Of a DNA stretch of 64,000 bases, positions 34,102-46,570 are shown in pieces (the first letter of the stretch is position 1; every line of letters starts with the position of its first letter). This stretch comes from Flammulina velutipes (Eukaryota > Basidiomycota > Agaricomycetes > Agaricales > Physalacriaceae), in assembly GCA_011800155.1 (NCBI GenBank), contig CM022370.1, positions 1,984,001-2,048,000 on the forward strand, written 5' to 3'. The notes under the pieces are model-generated. The model saw nothing but the letters and a program-made list of their open reading frames with translations. It did not search any database and was not told where the DNA came from. The translations under genes and the position numbers were made by a program.

Positions 34102-35797
34102 ATGCAAGCAACTTTGGACGCGTCTGCACTCAAACGTACGCGATTTTTATGCTTAAATGCCATATTTATGACCATTTATCAGCTTTCACAAGATCTCTAA
34201 CGTGCATCTCGCGTTACGGCGACGAACTGAGCCTTCACGCCACGGCCCAAACGCTGAATCTCTCAACCACGAATTCTTCGAAATCTGCCTACACACGTTT
34301 CAAATATGACAAGGCGTTCTTTCAGAAATACTCTGTTGAACCGTCTTTCGAAGAAGATGGAGTGACTAGTCAGCTACTCGTCAAGGTAAGTCATCAGCTT
34401 CAGCAGCATGGCAGAACGACTAATGAGCCAGAACCCAAGTCCCTGCTGTCTATTCTAAGACATAGAGCAGTAGACAAAACGGTAGAGAAGTGCGAATTAT
34501 CTATCAAAGCCGGCTCCCCCTCGGAAGAAGAAGAAGAAGACCAAGAGGAAGATGGCCTCGAAAGCAAGCTCGTTGTCGTTTTCCACTGCAAGCACGGTAC
34601 CGTTCACATTTGCCTTTCTATCATTCAACTATTCTCACAATTACATCTTTAGGCGTCATTAAAACCCACCGTCTTCTACTATCCAACCCTACATCCCTCA
34701 TGTCTCCAGGCGTCCCAGACTCCACTTGTGAATCCCTACTTACCGTCGGCCCAAAAGCGATAAAGGACATGGTAGAACACTTCCCCCTAAGCCGAGGTCA
34801 TAAATCCGACTCCCAACTCGTATGGACCTTCAACGAACGTGATGTAGAAGTCAAAACCCTAGCGTCTTCAATTGACGCCAAAGGTAACTCTTCCCCGTCC
34901 ATCTACCTCATCTCACTTAATAAATCCAGGGAAATCCCATTTATCAACTTCACTATCCATCAGCGCCGAAGAATTCGACGTCTACGACTTGTACGCTGCA
35001 CCGACAGTGATATTATTCCACCTGGGCGAATTTACGGCAAGTCCTCTTTAATCTCTCCAGCCACCCCGACACCACTAACCATTGTCACCTTCTCCAGGCC
35101 TCAATCGCATTCGCAGAATCCATGTCCGTAATACTCGATATGCGCTTCACAAGCCCCGCCGCGCCTCTCTACATCGACATAGAAGGAGACGGCTACCAAG
35201 CCCTCTTCGTCATCTCCACCAGCCAATCCCAAAACGCTCCCTCTCCATCCTCTCAAAAGCTCGTCCAACCGAACCGGAAGCGCCCCCGAGCCGAGCAAGA
35301 CGAGGAGGCAGAGGGTAGCCAACCTCGAGAAGCGCCCCGATTCAAGAAACCGATGAAGGTAGTGCAAGTGCAAGACATGCCACAGACGCCGAATCGCAAT
35401 CGTGGGTCGATGCCTCCTCCCCCTCTGCCTTCACAGCTATGTACTCCTCCGACTACTTCGAGCTCGTCCCCGCAGGGTGCGATCAAGAAAGGACCATTGT
35501 TCTATCCTAGTGCATCACAGTCTTCTCAGGCTCTTATTGATTTGGGTCTGGAAGATATGACCGCCGAAGATGTACAGATGATGCTGGACGTTGACATCGA
35601 CGACGATTTACTGGAAGACAGTTTCCCGGATCCAGGGGGTAGTAAGGTTGACATGATGGTCGACGAGGATGATATGACTATAGAGGCAACTCAAACCCAT
35701 CTGGATGATTCAAAGGTACGCATATATGGCGCCACTCATTCTCCGCTCAACTCTTCTGAATTCTCTATAGACTTTCAAACCACTCTTCGACGACTGA
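34102..35797 (+). CDS. RAD9: RAD9-like DNA damage checkpoint clamp subunit
   Basis: The protein resembles Rad9 of the Rad9-Rad1-Hus1 checkpoint clamp, loaded at damaged DNA. Diagnostic parts are MQATLDASALK + FTRSLTCISRYGDELSL (intron 1 at about 34138-34183), SAYTRFKYDKAFFQKYSV, LESKLVVVFHCKHGV, and SQLVWTFNERDVEVKT. The C-terminal tail (about 35250-35700) is unstructured, Pro/Ser rich and acidic, as in Rad9 tails phosphorylated by checkpoint kinases; it ends TFKPLFDD after a last intron (about 35716-35770). Other introns fall near 34387-34430, 34596-34651, 34885-34930 and 35036-35098. The ATG at 34102 is chosen by similarity to Rad9 N-termini. Confidence 0.85.
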
Positions 35798-35986
35798 TGA
35801 TCAGGAATGCAATTCGCATACACATATCTTTACATATACTGCTACATATATGTAAGCCCAGAAAAAAGTTCAAAAAATAAAGCAGGTCTCTGTAAGTAAT
35901 ACAAGTCGATTATGGTGACAGTGAGAGTAGTTTCTTCTAAATCCGCGGGTAAATAAAGTTAGCTGTGTGATAAAATGTAGATGGGA

Positions 35987-38900
35987 CTACGTCCGGACAC
36001 CGTTCCTGAGGTGTACAACAACACCACGGACAGTCCCAAGAGCAAAGCGCACGCCATTGTGACAGGCCCATATCAGTGATACTGAAGAAGTGCTGTTAAT
36101 TATACGCGCTTCGAAGATCTCGGAAACACGTACTGATAAGGATAGGAAGCCAGAATAATAACAGCATCCGGTCCTCTGTACATGAATTAGTTGTGGTCAG
36201 ACGAAAATAGGAAACCAACGCACGTTTCTTAGGTTCTTTGCGCTCATACCTATACGACTCGATTTCCTGTTCAGAAACTGCGACAGTGTTGTATCCATAT
36301 CGTCTCGCCGGGGTTGTCACTTTCGTCTCTGAACGGGATACCTCATTGGCCACCTTCAACGAGGATGGCCCAGCCTCCGGTTCCACGCGCGGCGTATATT
36401 CCGGAGGAGGCTCCGTCTCGGACTCCTTCATAGAGACGAGCCATCTCTCCCAAGCGGCCCGCAACTCAACGCTGTTGAACTTGCCTTTGACGCCATCAGC
36501 TCCCTCTCCGCCAAATATCGCAGGAAGACCGGGGATGAGTGGTATCACGACAGGGAAAACGGGTATCTGTGGTAGAGCGTTCCAAGGCACAGCTGGCATA
36601 CCCTTGATGTATGGTAGAGGGATGTGCGGTGAGCCAGGTAGCTGAGCCAGGGTCTTCTGAATGAGTTCGGTGAATGAAGGAGGTTGTTTGTCGGCATCCA
36701 GTAAGGCGAACATAGCCTTGTTGTCCTTGAAAGATGATGGACTCGTAGGTCGCGCCTTTTCGCGTGCTAGTCTGGCACGACGGCGGAGATTGTTTCTTGA
36801 GGTGCGCCTGGGTAACACAACGGCATCCTCTTCACCATCGCCCCACTCCGCCTCCTCGTCGTCCTCTTCGACAGAATCCCCTTCGTCTGCGTACGCAGGA
36901 TTAGACGACGGAGGCAGGTCAAACAGCCCGTCTGGCGCAATCTCTTTGCTCGTCTTCCCAGCAGAATTGACGATCTCCAAGTCTGCACCAGCAGAGACCA
37001 GGCAGCTAACAATCTCCCGACTCTTTTGCATAGCACCGAAGTGTAAAGGAGTATAACCGTTACGATCGCGTACGTCAAGATCTGCACCGTGGCTGACGAG
37101 GAACCGAACGAGGGATTCGCAGCCAAGGAAAGCAGCGAGATGAAGAAGAGTCTGGCCACTGGCGTTCTGGTAAGATATAGCCTCTGCAGTCGTCACCGAT
37201 GAATCCTTATCTAAAGGTGTGTCGATGACCGACAGGAAATCCACCATGAGGCGTTCGAAGTGTTCTCCCTCACCCGTGCGTGAGAATAGGAGGGGCCGAA
37301 GGTCGTGGGTGAAGCTCGTTGACAATTGCATGGCGTTGGGGTTGGACGAGGAATTGGGGTCTGATTCGCCCGCGTTCCCGACGATGCGCATAGCGACGTT
37401 TTTCGCCTCCTCTATCTTGCCAGTCATCTTGAGTCCGACGACTTGCAAAGCCAGTTCCATTCTGTCGGGACATAGTTAGAGGAAGATAGATAACGAGATA
37501 TGAAAGGAAAACATACAATGCCCTGTCAGATTCATCCGCGTATGTAAATAGCGGAGGGGGTCCGTTATTCTGTTGTTCCATCTTCGGGAAGCCATCGAAC
37601 CATACAGAGACGACTCCTGCAGATGCTCTTGGAGGGAGAACGCACACCAAAGTGTTATCGCTCCATCGTTGTGTCGAACTGGCTGCGACATCGCCAAAAA
37701 TACAATTGAGGGTCATGGCCGGATGGAAATTGGCACCGAGGATAGTGACCTCGATCCCACCATGTGTAGGACCGCAACCGGGCACAAGCCGATGTATGGT
37801 AGGAAGCGCCGGAGGTATCGACTGTGATGACATAGTTGTGTCAAAGAACATGAACGGGAGAGGATGTGACGGCATCATCACTGGTGGCGCGCTCATAGGA
37901 CCTGCATCAGGTGAAGGCGCAGAAAAGTCACTCTCGGTCGACATTGTGATGTCGACTGGAGTGATAAGGCCATCTGGAGAAGATTCGGATTCGAAAGATG
38001 AGTACTGGAGGGGAGGCGGCTGTGAAGAAGCGAGGGGCGCATCCAATGAGGCGAAAGAAGGAGGCGTCGGAGAGCGCGTGGAAGGTAAGGTAGCGTGAGA
38101 AGGCGCTGGGGAAGGTTCAGAAGACACAGGAGTATCCGCAAACCTTGTAGGCTTGGCCGATGAATCATACGGCTTTCCGCGCTTTTTGACATTGAGAGTA
38201 TCCTTCTTGCGTTTTGAGGGCGCTCGAGCGTCGACAGATGATTCACCGGGAGAAGTTGTGAATTGTGCCCACTCGAAGTCACGATTGGCGAAGGCCGAGT
38301 TGAGGTCGTTATGCTTCGGTGTCGAAGTTTTGTGATCATCTGTTATCATAATTGGCCTGGACGAGCCCACGCCAACAATGCGGCCAGTGTGATCCATCAT
38401 TGTGAAGTGAACATGGAAGCCAACCTTCTCACGATGATGGCGACAATAGCAAGTTATGCGTAGCGGTAGGACCACTGAGCCGGTGGAGAAGTCGACGACC
38501 TCTGAACAGTTGAATTGAATGATGCTGCTGGTGTCCTCCCGAGATTTCGACGAGTTTTTTGGGTCATCGCCGGATTCAGAATCTGAGCGAGCTGGACGAA
38601 CTCGAGCAGCTAATTTCTTGGCGACGCGCTTGGCCTAGAAAGAGTGAGAAACATACAGTTAAATGAAGAAAAATGTCTTGCCTCTCGTGCACGACAGCTG
38701 GAGCAGCTAAGGACTGGATTGTGAGGAGGTGATGCACAGGTGATGCTGACACTGAGATGCAAGACATCCACAGGGTCAGGGTCTGGAACAATTTCAGTGA
38801 GCTAAATTCGGTTTGCCTGTCATAAAAAATGCGCACCGATCTTGCCTTGCTTGCGGGTTCGTCGTTTGGTGGCGGTTCCAGGCGGCAGCTTGAGCCACTT

Positions 38901-39631
38901 CCACGAACCGACACGGTCGTACTTGAATGGGTCTGATGATGCACTGGGGTCGGCCAGGTCGACGGTTACTCGGACTTGAGTTTCGACGCGAGACTTTGTG
39001 CCGTTCTCTGGAATGCTCGGAAACATGATAGGGAGGCTGGGAGCAAATCAGCGACGTATATATGGTAAGGGGTTCAGGACATACTTGACACAGGATTCTC
39101 TTGGAGGGTGCACAACTTTGTGGTTCATGGAATGGTGGTCCTGTCGCCGCGGAACCGATACAGGAGGTGGCACCGGTTTTGTGAGCGACATGGCAGACGC
39201 ACTGAGAGACATGATAGATGTATTGCTCGTTTGGTATGAAGCTGGAATGGTGGAAAGATCGGGCGGTTGGCGTAAAGGAACGGTCGGTGAAAGATGGGTA
39301 AAGGGAGACTCAAGGCTGACTGCTGGGGAGCTGCAAAACTCGTGTTAAACATGTAAATATTGAGCCTGAAAGACACGCACTCCTCGTATGCATGGCGCTC
39401 AATGAGATCGTCCAGCTGTAGCATACTGTCGTCCTCTGACTTTGAATGGTTAAAGAGAGAATCTGGATTCCAAGTCGACTGGAGATAGCTAGATTTGTCG
39501 TGGTCCGGCGAGTACCAGGAGGATATGTCAATGTCGTGCTGGGCAATGTCGAGCGAGTCGGACGATTCTGGCGTATGGGGCGATGGAGAGCGCGAGCAGT
39601 TCGCCGTCGTTGGCGACGACGTGGAGGACAT
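35987..39631 (-). CDS. MGA2: MGA2/SPT23-like membrane-tethered transcription regulator (TIG + ankyrin repeats)
   Basis: The protein starts MSSTSSPTTANC at 39631 with an acidic Ser/Asp-rich region. After introns comes a Rel/p65-like N-terminal block (RVTVDLADPSASSDPFKYDRVGSWK, DVLHLSVSITC, GSVVLPLRITCYCRHH), a linker with a KRKK basic stretch, an IPT/TIG domain (RLVPGCGPTHGGIEVTILG), and two to three ankyrin repeats (GQTLLHLAAFLGCESLVRFL, NGYTPLHFGAMQKSREIVSC). The last two exons encode a hydrophobic segment (LLLFWLPILIISLIWACHN), likely the ER membrane anchor. In yeast, Mga2/Spt23 are ER precursors released by the proteasome to induce the fatty acid desaturase; the same role is inferred here. 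The stop is at 35987. Confidence 0.88.
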
Positions 39632-40057
39632 GTTGGACGATGACCGAGAGAGAAGGAAAGAGAGTTGCACAGTCAAAGTCAGGCCAACTGCATAATTAAC
39701 CGGGTTACCGTTCAGGGAGTGCGGAGTCTGAAACGAGACCCAATGGGGAAGTGCTAAAGTGAGTGGCGCTTCCCGGGGTCCATGACCAACCAGAACTATC
39801 ATAACGAACCTTCAAAGCTTCAACCCCAGTAAGAATCAGCTCTGAGGGCCTCCGAGTGATCACGAAAGTTACAGAGAATGACCGTATATATCAGAGAAAT
39901 AGGGCGGGGCTCGGGATTCTCGGATGACGGGACCGGAGCCGTGGTTGTATTACCAAAAATAGATCAGTCCCGTACTTTACCTTCAACCATCTGTATCATC
40001 TGTACGTTTCCATCGTTTAGCAGTGCCAGCTCAAATCTGACAAGTTCTCAGCCACAG

Positions 40058-43000
40058 ATGCCCAGTGGTAAAGTTCACTGCACTTGCAGCAGTTGTAACG
40101 GACTCTGGGTAACGAAAGAAACACAGAAGAAACACGAAAAGCAGAATGCTAAGGATGTTCCCAATATGTCTACCTGGCAGGCGGCGAACTCTGTGGTCCC
40201 TCGTCCCCAGAAGCGCCAACGGACAGCATCAGAAACTGGCCTAGCACACACATCGGGTAGCAATGACATGATTGTCGATAAAAATATCGTGCGTTCCATC
40301 TTAATGGAGGATGCTAGTTGTTAACTGCTATTTCCTTGTAGGAGATACCTACTGGCAGCCTGCCGTCTCGCTCTCCGTCGCTCTCTCCACCTTCTGCATC
40401 CCAGCTGCGCTTGCCATCTCAGCCACGATCCATCATTCATCATGAGGAGCAAATTTCATCGCGCTTTCCATCTCCCATCACTACTCGTACTCCGGATCTC
40501 GACGAAGGGGATGATTTGGACCCCGACGAAATAATCATTGCGTTGGAAATGGCACGCGAAATAGCAGAACGTACTCGCGCAGCTCAAGAGGATCGACTTG
40601 CGCTTGAAGGAATGGAACAGGCTGCTCGTGCTCGCGCTAACATTGGAGGAGGTGGAGGTGATGAAGGGAATGGTGGAGAAGGTGAAGGAGGCAACGGCAA
40701 TGGCAATGGCGCTGGTAGAGGAGATGGAGATGGAGGAAGAGACACAGGAAGAGACGCAGGAGACGCAGGAGGAGACGCAGGAGACGCAGGCCTTGGAGGT
40801 GATTCACAAGGCCCCCCGGATGAGGAAGATGACATTCCTTTCTCGCGACTCGAGAATATACAGATTACACAGGAATTCACTCGTCTTATCCAATCTGCCA
40901 CATATGAGAACGGAAACCTGACTGCAGCGCAAATATCACGTCTCCGAAATCCTCCCGAGAACGTCGTTGAAGTCCTAGACGCAGGGACACGATATTCCCT
41001 CGATCTTTTTCTGGCGATAACCAACTCTGCCGAGGAGACATACACAAAAGTTCGTAATGCTGCATTACGCTTCCATCCAGAGGACACCATCTTGAGCTAC
41101 TACGAAGTGAAGAAACTGGTTGAAGAGATGACGGGTGTTGTTGGCGTATCCGACGATATGTGCATCAATTCCTGTCTGGCATTTGTCGGGCCATACCAGA
41201 ATGATGAGACGTGTCGAGAATGCGGGGAACAGCGTTACGACCAGGGAGCAAAAAAGCGAGTTCCTCGGCAGCAGTTTGGTTCGACTTTACTTGGCTTCAT
41301 TATCCAGGCTATTCGACGTACTCCTATTGGCTCCCTTGCGATGCATTATCTGAAGCGGAAGATGGAAGACATCAAGGAATTGGTTCAGTCTCTGGATCCC
41401 CAACTCGGTGGCAAAGACATGGTCTACGATGACTTGTTGTCCGGTAGCCAGTTCTGGGATCTTGTGGATCAATATTCTATCACTGGAGATGACAGTGTCA
41501 TTGGACTTTCTATCGACGGGCTTCAGCTATATCAGAACAAGAAGTCCGACACCTGGCTCTTCATATGGGTCATTTACTCCATCCATCCGGAGACGCGCTA
41601 CAAGCAGAAATTCATTTTTCCTGGTGGCGTCATCAACGGACCTAACAAACCCAAGGTTCTTGACTCGTTCCTCTTCCGAAGTCTTCATCATATCTCTGCC
41701 ATCCAACGCGAGAAGGACGGGAAGGGCCTACGTGTCTGGGATGCCACAGAGAGACGCTCTTTTGATTCCAAAACAATCTTCGCACTTGGGACCGCGGATG
41801 CAGTTGGTATGCCAGATCTTGATGGACGTGTCGGTCATCATGGTGCTCACGGATGCAGGCTGGGGTGTCCCATGAAAGGCCGACACAAGCCAGGAGTTGG
41901 CCACTACTATGCTCCACATCTCCTTCCTCACGACTATCCAGTTGAGGATTGTAATCATCCTGATATTGATATCCGTGACCTACCCATCCTCTCCCCAGCT
42001 CGATACAAGCAAGATATTCAGTCCATCTTAACTGCTCCTGATCTTCCTCGCTACAAGGAGGAGCGGAAACGTACTGGTCTCAGCAAGCCAACTCTCCTCA
42101 GCGGTCTCCTTGAGTCCCAATCAATCCCCGTTCCTTCATGCTTCTGTCTCGACATGATGCATCTCACTAAGATCAACATCGAAGATCTCCTTATTTCTCT
42201 ATGGCGCGGAACCATCAGCTGTGATCCTACAGACTCGAAGGCTGACTGGCCTTGGCGAGTTTTGACGGGTCAGCAATGGAAAGAGCATGGACAGGCCATT
42301 GCTGAGGCAGGCCGTTACTTCCCTTCATCATTTCATCGTCCTCCCCGTAATCCAGCACAAAAAATCTCTAGTGGGTACAAAGCAACAGAGTACTACCACT
42401 ACGTCTTTGGTCTAGGACCTGCTCATTTCCGGAAATATCTTCCTCGCGAATATTGGCTCAATTTCTGCAAGCTGGCTCGGGCCATTCGTATATCACTCAG
42501 ACGGCAGATAACAGGGGCAGATATCCAGGAAGCTCATACCCTCATGATACAGTTCGTCGAGGAGTACGAGCTTCTGTACTATCAACGCCGGCATGATCGC
42601 ATCCATATTTGTCGACCTTCCATTCACACCTGTCTTCATGTGGCCTCGGAAATCATGCGCGTAGGCCCCGGGGCCTATAGTACTCAATTCACAATTGAGC
42701 GTACCATTGGTGATCTTGGACGCGAGGTCCGGCAGCCATCAAATCCCTTTGCGAACCTATCCCGCCGTGCTCTACGTCGTTCTCAGACAAATATCATCAA
42801 GCTCATGTGTCCAGAGCTGGATCCACCTAAACCTAGACCTCGGGGGTCGCTTATTCTTCCCAATGGTTTCCTTCTTCTTCGTGCACGCGATCGTTATCCC
42901 ACTCTTATTGAGGGCCTTTCTTATGATGCAATCAAGATGGTAGTGCATCGTCCAAAACTACATCGTTGGGCACGTCTAAGACTCTCAAATGGGCAAATCC

Positions 43001-43455
43001 TCCGATGTCTTTGGAAAGAGAAGGAAAGGAAGACCACAAAGCCATGGAAAATTGGACGAAATGCAAAGGTGCGTATCAGAATTGCAAGCTTTACTATTAT
43101 TTTAACCTGGCTATAGGCAATGATTGATGGAAAGCTAGAGATTTGTGAGGCACAATTCTTCTTCGTAACAGGTACACATGAGGCTGGCTTCGATGGCTAT
43201 GCTCTCGTTTCGGTGTATTCTCGTCCAGATATGGAACTCTGGAACGATTCATCAAAGACGTTGTGGGCATGCACTTACCGTGGAGATGCAAATCTACGAG
43301 CAATTCCGGTATCAGATATTCTAGAATGTATATCAATGCAGCCGCTGCCTCCTCTTCCTGGGGAGCCAGTAGACCGTTGGTTTACTTTAGAAAAGTCAGG
43401 CTTAGATGACGGGGTTCTTAATGGCGAGGTGGAGGAAGATGAGGAAGAGGTTTAA
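40058..43455 (+). CDS. CACTA-type (tnp2) transposase, apparently intact
   Basis: Three exons (40058 to about 40290, 40342 to about 43064, and about 43116-43455). The N-terminus has a Cys/His motif (HCTCSSCNGLWVTKETQKKH), then an acidic and Gly-rich low-complexity region (about 40640-40800). The core contains the tnp2 signature DGLQLYQNKKSDTWLFIWVI and FPGGVINGPNKPKVLDSFLF, plus later LDMMHLTKINIEDLLISLW. No stop or frameshift disturbs it. I could not find CACTA-type inverted termini or target duplications in the flanks 39632-40057 or 43456-43609, and the gene sits head-to-head with MGA2. It could be a recently inserted element, an element whose ends I missed, or a domesticated gene. Confidence 0.85.
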
Positions 43456-43530
43456 TTATTGTACGAAGTATTGTTTGCATGATACAATTTAAATACATCA
43501 AAACGGTGCTATTAACACGTCGGAAACTGA

Positions 43531-43571
43531 CGCGCGCGCGACGCGTTCCCGGTCATACACTGAGTCACGTG
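43531..43571. promoter_or_regulatory. MCB-like and AP-1/E-box motifs upstream of the HMG-box-like gene
   Basis: A run of CG alternation ends in ACGCGT at 43541-43546 (an MCB word), and TGAGTCACGTG at 43561-43571 combines a TGAGTCA AP-1/Gcn4 site with a CACGTG E-box, 40-70 bp before the start codon. Roles are inferred from motif identity only. Confidence 0.35.
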
Positions 43572-43609
43572 TCACATCACGCTCCTTCGTCGCTCTTACT
43601 TCTACCACC

Positions 43610-45515
43610 ATGAACGGCAACGATTTCGACATGAACGACATGAACGACATGTATGGCTTCCAGCAGCCCAATACAAATAACTCTTTCTCTTCAAATCTTC
43701 AGAACATGCAAAACTGCAACGCATATAGCAGCACCCAAGGCCAAAATGTAACTAACCGTCTTTCCACTGTTGTCGACACCACTTATTTCAATGCAGGTCG
43801 GTGCTGCAACTCGACTAGCTATTCTTGCATCCGCCACCCAACAGCAGCTCATGGCCGCTGGAAACCCAGCATACATGGATATCTGGGTGAAGTATACAGG
43901 AATGGTTGATAGGATGATGAATGCTGCCCAGTACGTGGTTATTCTACTAATTGTTCATGATACTGACATAGAATCTCTTGCAGAACGGCTCCTATAGCTC
44001 CTCCGTCAATCAAGATAGAGACGGCATCTGTTCATGCACCGGCGCCTTCAGGACAACTCCCTCTTCTGGCTCGAGTCGACTACACTGATGTTCGTTTCTG
44101 GCGCCGTGAGGTCTGGGGCCAACACTACGCGGAGCAGGACAATGCAGGAAAAGCACCATGTCGGACTGGATTCATCGAAGGCAGCAACGGCATATGTGTT
44201 TCGGACGAAAGAAAGCGCCAGATGAGTACAACGGTTTATGCTGTTCTCAACCAACTGCACAGCGAAAACCGTGCCCCTCAGAAATGGGGAGCAGCCGGCG
44301 ACCAGATTCACAGCTATGCGGCGAACGTCCTTGGCACAAAATACTCGGAATTTCGATACTGCGACGACGGCTCCTGGAAGGCGCTCGAATTCATCAAGCA
44401 CAAGTTCTCTGACTGGGACAGGAATTATAGAAAGTCTGGAAAGCTCGATGGTGTGTGTCAGTTCGCATATTTTCACCTACTAATACAATACAGACGTCCA
44501 AATAAAGATGGAGCCAGTAACAGCACGCAAACGAGCTATCAAGCTAGAAGAAACAGACCAGTTCCCGGACCCCAGAGCGCATAGGAAGAAGAGGCCCAAA
44601 CCCGCACCATTGACGAAACGCACGAAGATCTATGATAGCGACAGTGACGGCAACATTATTATCTTGTCGTCACCTCCTCGCGCTCAGTCATCTCCTACTG
44701 GTAGCTTGCCACCTACTACGCTGCGCACTTCTCCACCAACCTCGCCGATACTCATATCTTCACGTCACATATCTCCAGATTCTATGTTTTTCTCTGAACC
44801 ACTCGAGACGACGACTACCGGACCTAGTACACCACTTATGACACCTCCGGCGACATCTAGCAAGATACTTGCACTGCCTGCCGCACGGATACTAACAATC
44901 CCAACAACTTCTGGTGCCGCGTCTCTCTCTACAGCAACTGCATCGTCTGCATTCTCATCCAACATTCCTTCAAACACGACGGAAACGTCAACGGAATCAT
45001 TCCCCCCGGTATGTACAACCTCCTCCTTCAAACACCTGCTCAACCACTGCTAGGATAATTCATCAGCGTCTACAACTGCACCGAGCATGCCAAAGCTCCG
45101 TGTTCCCAATGTCTTGTGAGTTGCAAGTCCATGACGTGCTTGTTTGTTTCTAACTGCCAACAGGTCGACACTCCATGTACCAAAGTCGCAGGCCGTTATC
45201 GACGATGTGCCAGTCGTCGTGATACCAATTGTTGCAAAGCCGGGCCGCAAACCAAAGCCTCCTACTGCCAAAACCACTAAGGACGACATCGAGCATCCGA
45301 AGCCCAATGTTTTTACGACTCGGAATATGTATCTTCTCCGCCTCTCGGCCGATGGCCCTATCAAGAGAAAGGACTTTTCAAACCTGTGGAAGGGTCTGTC
45401 GGACAAGGAAAAGAAGCCCTTCGAACTCGAAGGAAAGCGGAAGAAGCTCGCGTTTGAGGAGGCGGATGAGCAAGGGCAAGACGACGCAGGTGCAGGGGAC
45501 GACGCGGAGGGGTGA
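43610..45515 (+). CDS. Hypothetical protein with C-terminal HMG-box-like segment
   Basis: The start MNGNDFDMNDMNDMYGFQQP is Asn/Gln rich. A conserved globular part (about 44010-44450) follows, with VDYTDVRFWRREVWGQHY, QLHSENRAPQKWGAAGDQIH and FIKHKFSDWDRNY. Then come a basic tract (RKKRPKPAPLTKRTK), a long Ser/Thr/Pro-rich region, and a C-terminal NMYLLRLSADGPIKRKDFSN + LWKGLSDKEKKPFELEGK, which resembles an HMG box (helices 1-3). A DNA-binding nuclear protein is inferred. Introns are proposed near 43748-43796, 43931-43985, 44090 or so, 44452-44494, 45009-45053 and 45117-45164. I do not recognise the N-terminal domain. Confidence 0.6.
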
Positions 45516-46250
45516 TAATAACGCAGGAATAGTCGGGTATTTGCCATAGAACCATCTGTACGCTCCGCACTGGTCCGTAATTGACTGCAATTGCTCTGCA
45601 TCTATCTGTGTGATTCTGCAATATGACGCATCCCTTGCTTCTTGAGCCTCAGTTATTCTCAGATGACGTCGGATATTCTCTATATTCTTTCAGATCACTA
45701 CAGATATAGTCGGTAAATTATCTGCGTATAGGTGTTTGGCTGCATCGCTCCGACACGCAGACCCTGTCAGAGAACTGCCGCCAGCGTCGGACTGATGCAG
45801 CGCTGATTCTCACTGGGCTTCAACGCGCACTCGGACTGAGCATTGTTCGTAACTGAAGTAATTCAGTCTGTCTGCTCTCTGATGGAATCCTCCATTCGCA
45901 CCCTCGTTCTCACTCGCTCACACCACTATCCTTGACAATAACTAAAGAGGCTTGTTATCCTTATCTCGGGAGCTTCCTCTTGGTATTCAATATTCACTGC
46001 TTTGGCGGGTGTCACCGTGTTGTGCAGATCCTTTCTCATAGCGATTGTAGTAGTGCTCGGCGCATCGGCTCCAAAGACTCTTCTCAAATATGCATCTATC
46101 ATTCGAATCCTCCGATAGATCCCACCATTCTACTCGCCACCAAAGGGACAGTACGTCGAAGATGCTCGGGTCCATTCGTTCCTGCAATCTGGAGAGTGTC
46201 CGACGTTTTACTTGGGAACGTTCACTGGTAAATCATCAAACATCAGATCG
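45516..46250. other. Intergenic stretch without a convincing gene
   Basis: Short frames on both strands show no domain. A minus-strand frame (45987-46187) could be a terminal exon of the doubtful ORF at 46251-46556, but the phases do not join. Confidence 0.4.
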
Positions 46251-46556
46251 TTATAGCGCATTAGCGAGTACCTTCTGGGACGCCGGTACCGGTATCTGCG
46301 CGCCAACCACGAACGGCGGAATTTGTGGTTGATAACCAGACTGAATTGGAAGCGGGAGGACTCTGGTCTGTCTATCCGTCATGATATATCGGGTGCGGTC
46401 CATGCGTGTAGATTGTACAATTCCGAGTGTCTGAGGGTATGTCTCTCCATTTATGAAACCAGGTATAGTAAATATAGACTTTGCAACTTGCAAGCGACGC
46501 GTAGAATAGATCACGCCCTTAGCCTGTTGCTTATGGTTAGGGTTTCTACATTCCAA
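46251..46556 (-). CDS. Doubtful ORF, divergent from the Mmc1-like gene
   Basis: A 101-codon frame starting MECRNPNHKQQAKGV. A donor-like AAG|GTACTC and acceptor TTACCAG about 47 bp later lie at its 3' end, but the following exon is not in phase. Not recognised. It starts only 15 bp from the start of the plus-strand gene. Confidence 0.25.
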   Translation of the reverse strand: MECRNPNHKQQAKGVIYSTRRLQVAKSIFTIPGFINGETYPQTLGIVQSTRMDRTRYIMTDRQTRVLPLPIQSGYQPQIPPFVVGAQIPVPASQKVLANAL

Positions 46557-46570
46557 TTTCCTAACTTTTC

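Noticed and set aside
37270..38475. The largest exon of the MGA2-like gene as a free-standing gene
   Set aside because: Splicing to the exons on both sides gives a continuous TIG-ankyrin protein, and its start lies inside a conserved block.
40584..41090. Minus-strand 168-codon frame
   Set aside because: Antisense shadow of the transposase Gly-rich repeat, giving Ser/Pro runs.
43456..43609. CACTA-like terminal repeat downstream of the tnp2 gene
   Set aside because: Only an isolated CACTGA-like word occurs, with no partner at the 5' flank.
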